The notes under the pieces are model-generated. The model was not told the DNA's origin, did no database searches, and saw only the letters and a program-made list of their open reading frames with translations. Both the position numbers and the translations under genes were made by a program. This document shows positions 60,363-64,000 of a DNA stretch of 64,000 bases, one piece after another. The first letter of the stretch is position 1. Every line of letters begins with the position of its first letter. The stretch lies in NCBI GenBank assembly GCA_018389105.1, contig JACATO010001096.1, positions 702,915-766,914 on the forward strand, in the 5' to 3' direction. The DNA comes from Nautilus pompilius (taxonomy: Eukaryota; Mollusca; Cephalopoda; Nautilida; Nautilidae).

Positions 60363-62104
60363 AATTAACACGATTTCGTAATGTTTTTGGATAAAATAAC
60401 AGTCCAAATATCGGTAAACGTTTAGGGCTTTAACAGTCTGACGTTGCTTCTCAGATGAAAGCAGCAGTTATCTGCCCTGAAGATTTCGTGTAATTTACCA
60501 ATGGCCGGCTTCTGTGAAAATGAAATTTGTCAGATAACCGTCTCCGCATTTGTCTGGCATCACAGTGCTGCAGCACGACTCTTGGAGTCGCGGCTGTCTG
60601 CTAATACGTTGTAACGTCCACGTGGTCTTCCATGTTTGAAATCGTAGAATCGGCGCTGGAGAATCAATGCAATTTCCTGCTTCGACCAAAATAAGCGGAT
60701 CGAAGGCAATAAATAATTTAATTTTGATTTGATGCCGGGGCTCTTAGTATAAAGCGTGAGTGGTCAACCGTTCACCGACGGCGCTGTGGATATGTCCTTA
60801 GCTGATGTTGTGGGGGCCACGAAAAATGGAAACGGAACCGACTGATCGTTTATTGTCTTCGTTCCGCTTATTATTGGTAACTCAGAATTTCCGCAGTAAC
60901 CGCAATCACTTCATCTTCATTTGCATTTGGATGCACGCATAGGTGCAATTAGAGACGGGGTATAGTTCCAGCAAAGATATAAGATATAGATTCCTTAAGA
61001 ATTCACGTTCATCTGATAACTGAAGTTTCCATTTTTTTTTAAAATTCTTTAAACAAAAACAGAAAACAACTGATTTCTATTTTCTTCATTACAATCGCCG
61101 ACTCCACGTTGTTCCGAGCGAGACTGCCTCCCGTGACGTCACATCCCCTGGGGATCGCCGTCGGGTGAGTAGCCATGTGACCTGGAGCTCGCACAACAAC
61201 GATGTTGCATTAACGTATCGGAGTGCGCACCGGCTTGGAATCCATCTCCGCAAACTTAAGAGGAAGAGGCGGTAATTTGAAATCTCACGTGCGAATGCCA
61301 GGTTTCCGAAAATGCTTCATGAACCACGACTCGGTCGGCAGTGCGCGGGTTCCAGATGAGCCCTCATCGGAGATGGATTTCTTCAGTTGTTATTTTCAGA
61401 GAGATGCGAAAATCCTGCCCATCGCCTGTAGCGCCGGGTTCTCCCACCGCTAGACTGAATTTCTGTGTATGGAGAAACATTCGAAACGAATCAGCCGGCG
61501 CTTCCAAGAAATAAGGCGATTGGCAACTTTCCACGCAAAGTTTCCTTTAGCAGGTATTAAACCCTGGACGCCTAAGGATTAATTGATTCTGACCAAGCAA
61601 ATAAACGTAGGAATTTGTGCGGTTGTAAACAAGGTTAAGCCGCTCGTGAACGTTAGAATTCTTGTGCAGGTCTGAACATCGAGGGAAAGAAAGAGAAAAG
61701 CCAACAACTATGTTCTTCTGTTTTAACGCATTTATCTGTACACTAACATTCGAAATTATGAGCGCGTCATCGAAAAATATCTGTTGGTTTCTTTTTCAAT
61801 ATATTACTGTTAATGGAAATGCAATATCCCCCCCAGAAAATCCTAAAAAGATTCGCCAGTCGGGTCATTATTGTTAAGAAATGTTTGCATAATTAAGAAC
61901 ACAAACAATTTATTTTAAAATGCTAAATTTTGTCCGCACAAAAAACCATGATGCTACATGCTCATCCAATATTGTTTCGGACTACTAATTTGAATAGTCG
62001 TTGCGTTATATTATGCTGTTGTAAAAATGCTAATGAACCTTATTATTGTTGACTGATGTTTTTCTGTCAGATGAAATAAGGCCATAAAACGGAGTTTCAT
62101 TTGA
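60363..62104. other. Gene-free intergenic region
   Basis: No gene recognised. An isolated TGACGTCA lies at 61,134-61,141 in a GC-richer stretch (61,090-61,470). A 76-codon + frame at 61,223-61,453 there has no domain. Confidence 0.42.
61134..61141. promoter_or_regulatory. Isolated consensus CRE palindrome
   Basis: CGTGACGTCACATC includes the full TGACGTCA consensus, in unique CpG-bearing sequence. A possible CREB/ATF site. No promoter is otherwise identified nearby. Confidence 0.28.
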
Positions 62105-62855
62105 AAAGAAGCTATTCATTATTTCCATCCGTAAAGCTGGTTACAACCAAGGGAAAATCGTGCAGGAAATTGGATCGACTCGAAGTAGTTGGCAAATAAC
62201 CATTTATTAAATAAAGTCAACTGGCTCGGCCATGAACTTAATGAGCCAAGAAAGAAATAAAAAAAAAAACTACAGAACGTAAAAGTAGGTTTCAGATTTG
62301 AATGTCTACAGCGAACCATTCCTTGACAGTTAGCCAATTAACTTGCTGACCACAGCCGGCATCTCGACTTTTACCACCGAGGAGCGGTTAGCAGAGATTG
62401 GATTGCTAGAAAGCCCTTTCTTAGGGATGGTAAGAAGAACGGGCGACTTACCTGGGCTAAACAGCATCAGAGACCGTTGGTGCGATGTAAAGTGGCCGGA
62501 TAAAAGCAATTTTGAAATATTTGGTTCCAAGCGACTACGGATCGTTAGAAGAAAGGATGGTTACTTGATAGAAAATTAATGGAATTTTTGCCAAAAAAAC
62601 ACGCGGTTCTGTGACGCCATTAAAACCACCAGGGAGTCGGTTGACAGGTGATGGTTTGAAGCAGCAACGAGATAATAATCTCGAGCACACAGAAAAACTT
62701 AACACACGACACCTTGCTAGAAACGAATCGGTAGAACTTTCAAAACCGACGGTATACTCTTTCAATCTCCAAATCTAAACCCCATCAGACGTGTGGCGGG
62801 TGAGCTGTGTCAAAGAGTCAACAAAGAAGGTCCAGGTAGTTGTTGTTAGCTATCT
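62105..62855 (+). pseudogene. Decayed Tc1-like transposase
   Basis: Three segments of a Tc1-family transposase appear in the right order on the + strand. First, an N-terminal helix-turn-helix, IISIRKAGYNQGKIVQEIG (62,118-62,174), ends at a stop near 62,211. Second, a 78-codon frame at 62,343-62,579 includes CDVKWPDKSNFEIFGSKRLR, matching the first catalytic Asp region (consensus W-S-D-E-S-x-F-x-x-F-G). Third, after VMV-stop (62,648-62,659; the family has V-M-V-W) comes QSPNLNPIRRVAGELCQRV (62,763-62,819), matching S-P-D-L-N-P-I-E. The catalytic Glu after P-I is Arg here, the second catalytic Asp region is missing, and stops and frame changes separate the parts, so it is inactive. The total of about 750 bp is shorter than the usual 1.0 kb coding region. 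Terminal inverted repeats and TA duplications were not located. Confidence 0.85.
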
Positions 62856-64000
62856 CACTTAATGTTTGTTCGCCTTCTGATCCATGGCTCATGGAATTGT
62901 TAATCTCTTTTTTGTTATTTTGAAACAATGTCCTTTAACAACAGGAATGGCAAATGCAGCGTTTTTCATAGGTTCTCATAATTTTTATTGCCAGTACATG
63001 ACTCCATATCATTTTATTCGTATAGAATCGCTTTTATGTGACAAAAAGGCAATGCATACATTTTCACCTTATATTTCGTGCAGTTTCTTTTAATTTTTGA
63101 AACAATAAGCGAATTGCACCTGTATTACCCGCGGATTTACCTGCGTGCCAGTCTCAGATCTGGCATTTATTTTGTATGGGTGGTTTGGATGCACAGTTCT
63201 CAAATCTTAGAAGGTACCACGATTCCCATGACTACAGTCGCCAAGCGACAAAAAAAAGAGAAATCTGCTAATTAAAACAGAATCACGTGACGTCGATAAA
63301 AAATGGTGTTAATTTTATAGTGTAAGCAGTAGAAAAAGACGTTTCCTTTGCCGTTTGACGGCCGCTGGCCGAATAAAGGCCACAGGTCTCAGCCTTTAGT
63401 GTCTTGTTTTTCTTGAAAGAAGAAACATTTAAAAAATGGCATTTTATTTTCCAACCGATGAACGAAGTATACAGCGGAAAGACAGACCCTCGACTGTAGG
63501 TTTCACGGTCTTTGGTTGGGGGCGTAATTCCGTGGTGTTATCTCGTCATCAGAACGCGAAACCTCAAAGATTAACTGGCTAATTCCCCAGAGATTTTGGG
63601 GTGGGAAGAAAAAAACAGGTGTGAGACGGCGTCTTTAATGCCTTATTAACCGAAACAAGTGCGCCAGTCATCTTCGTGAAATCTTATCAGCATCTCATAC
63701 ACCTCAGGCCTGGATTTACTCTCCAGTTCTCTCAGATGTGCGAATAACTGATGAATTTTGTTACTGAATAGATAAAAGTAGCAAAATAATAACTGGTGAA
63801 AAACTAAATTATCAGGGCTGTCTGGCACTGAACTTAAAACACCGAAATTACGCAATTCGTTACAAGTTGACAGCCACTGGAGAGCGAATAGGATGGATGG
63901 ACCCTTTTGGCTACTAGGAGGTAGAGAGAACTCACGGAATATATATTTTGTCGATTTCATTACTGATTAACTCTTTTGAATATCCAGTCTTGCTAATGCA
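62856..64000. other. Gene-free end of window
   Basis: No gene recognised. A 104-codon minus frame at 63,646-63,960 is of mixed composition without a known domain. A C-terminal or internal exon of a gene beyond the window cannot be ruled out. Confidence 0.4.

Noticed and set aside
63646-63960. 104-codon minus-strand frame at the window edge
   Set aside because: No motif recognised; could be an exon of a gene outside the window but nothing supports it.

Overview
The window reads as metazoan nuclear DNA with no gene I can identify. There are no operons, long open frames, rRNA or recognisable tRNA genes; the content is AT-rich non-coding sequence, large simple-sequence and minisatellite arrays, and decayed DNA transposons. 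CpG density splits the window into a CpG-poor left part and a CpG-normal right part, which suits an invertebrate with mosaic (gene-body) methylation. A mollusc or other lophotrochozoan would fit the style of the repeats, but the sequence does not prove it.

Layout. Bases 1 to about 15,900 are AT-rich, strongly CpG-depleted and, mainly in the first 9 kb, T-rich on the + strand. This looks like the interior (intron or very long 3' UTR) of a transcribed, methylated gene whose exons I cannot identify. It holds a recent 1.7-kb tandem duplication (about 500-3931) and a broken piggyBac-like transposase on the minus strand (about 10,440-11,220). From about 15.9 kb to the end CpG is normal, and the sequence is a gene-poor intergenic region dominated by repeats: an E-box-bearing minisatellite (20.48-21.17 kb); three GA/CT arrays punctuated by the palindrome TGACGTCA (23.1, 24.5 and 40.4 kb), the first two in opposite orientation; (CA)n and (GA)n tracts at 35.9-36.2 kb; a CAT array (42.8 kb); a 40/32/24-bp modular satellite (45 kb); a seven-copy, nearly perfect 49-bp minisatellite (52 kb); and further GA arrays (54 and 60 kb).

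Three unrelated cut-and-paste transposon families have left fossils: piggyBac (10.4-11.2 kb), a mariner-type C-terminus with a terminal CACCCTGTATA end (35.3-35.6 kb), and a Tc1-like transposase in three pieces (62.1-62.85 kb). All are disabled. Four short stretches resemble tRNA-derived SINE heads (23.8, 34.8, 48.8 and 56.4 kb).

No genes here can be shown to work together. The most notable signals are the regularly spaced consensus CRE palindromes inside the GA/CT arrays, the inverted pairing of two of those arrays, the minisatellite open in all three forward frames, the sharp CpG transition, and recurrent CTCF-like words in the right part. Family identifications rest on motif recognition by eye; no database search was run.
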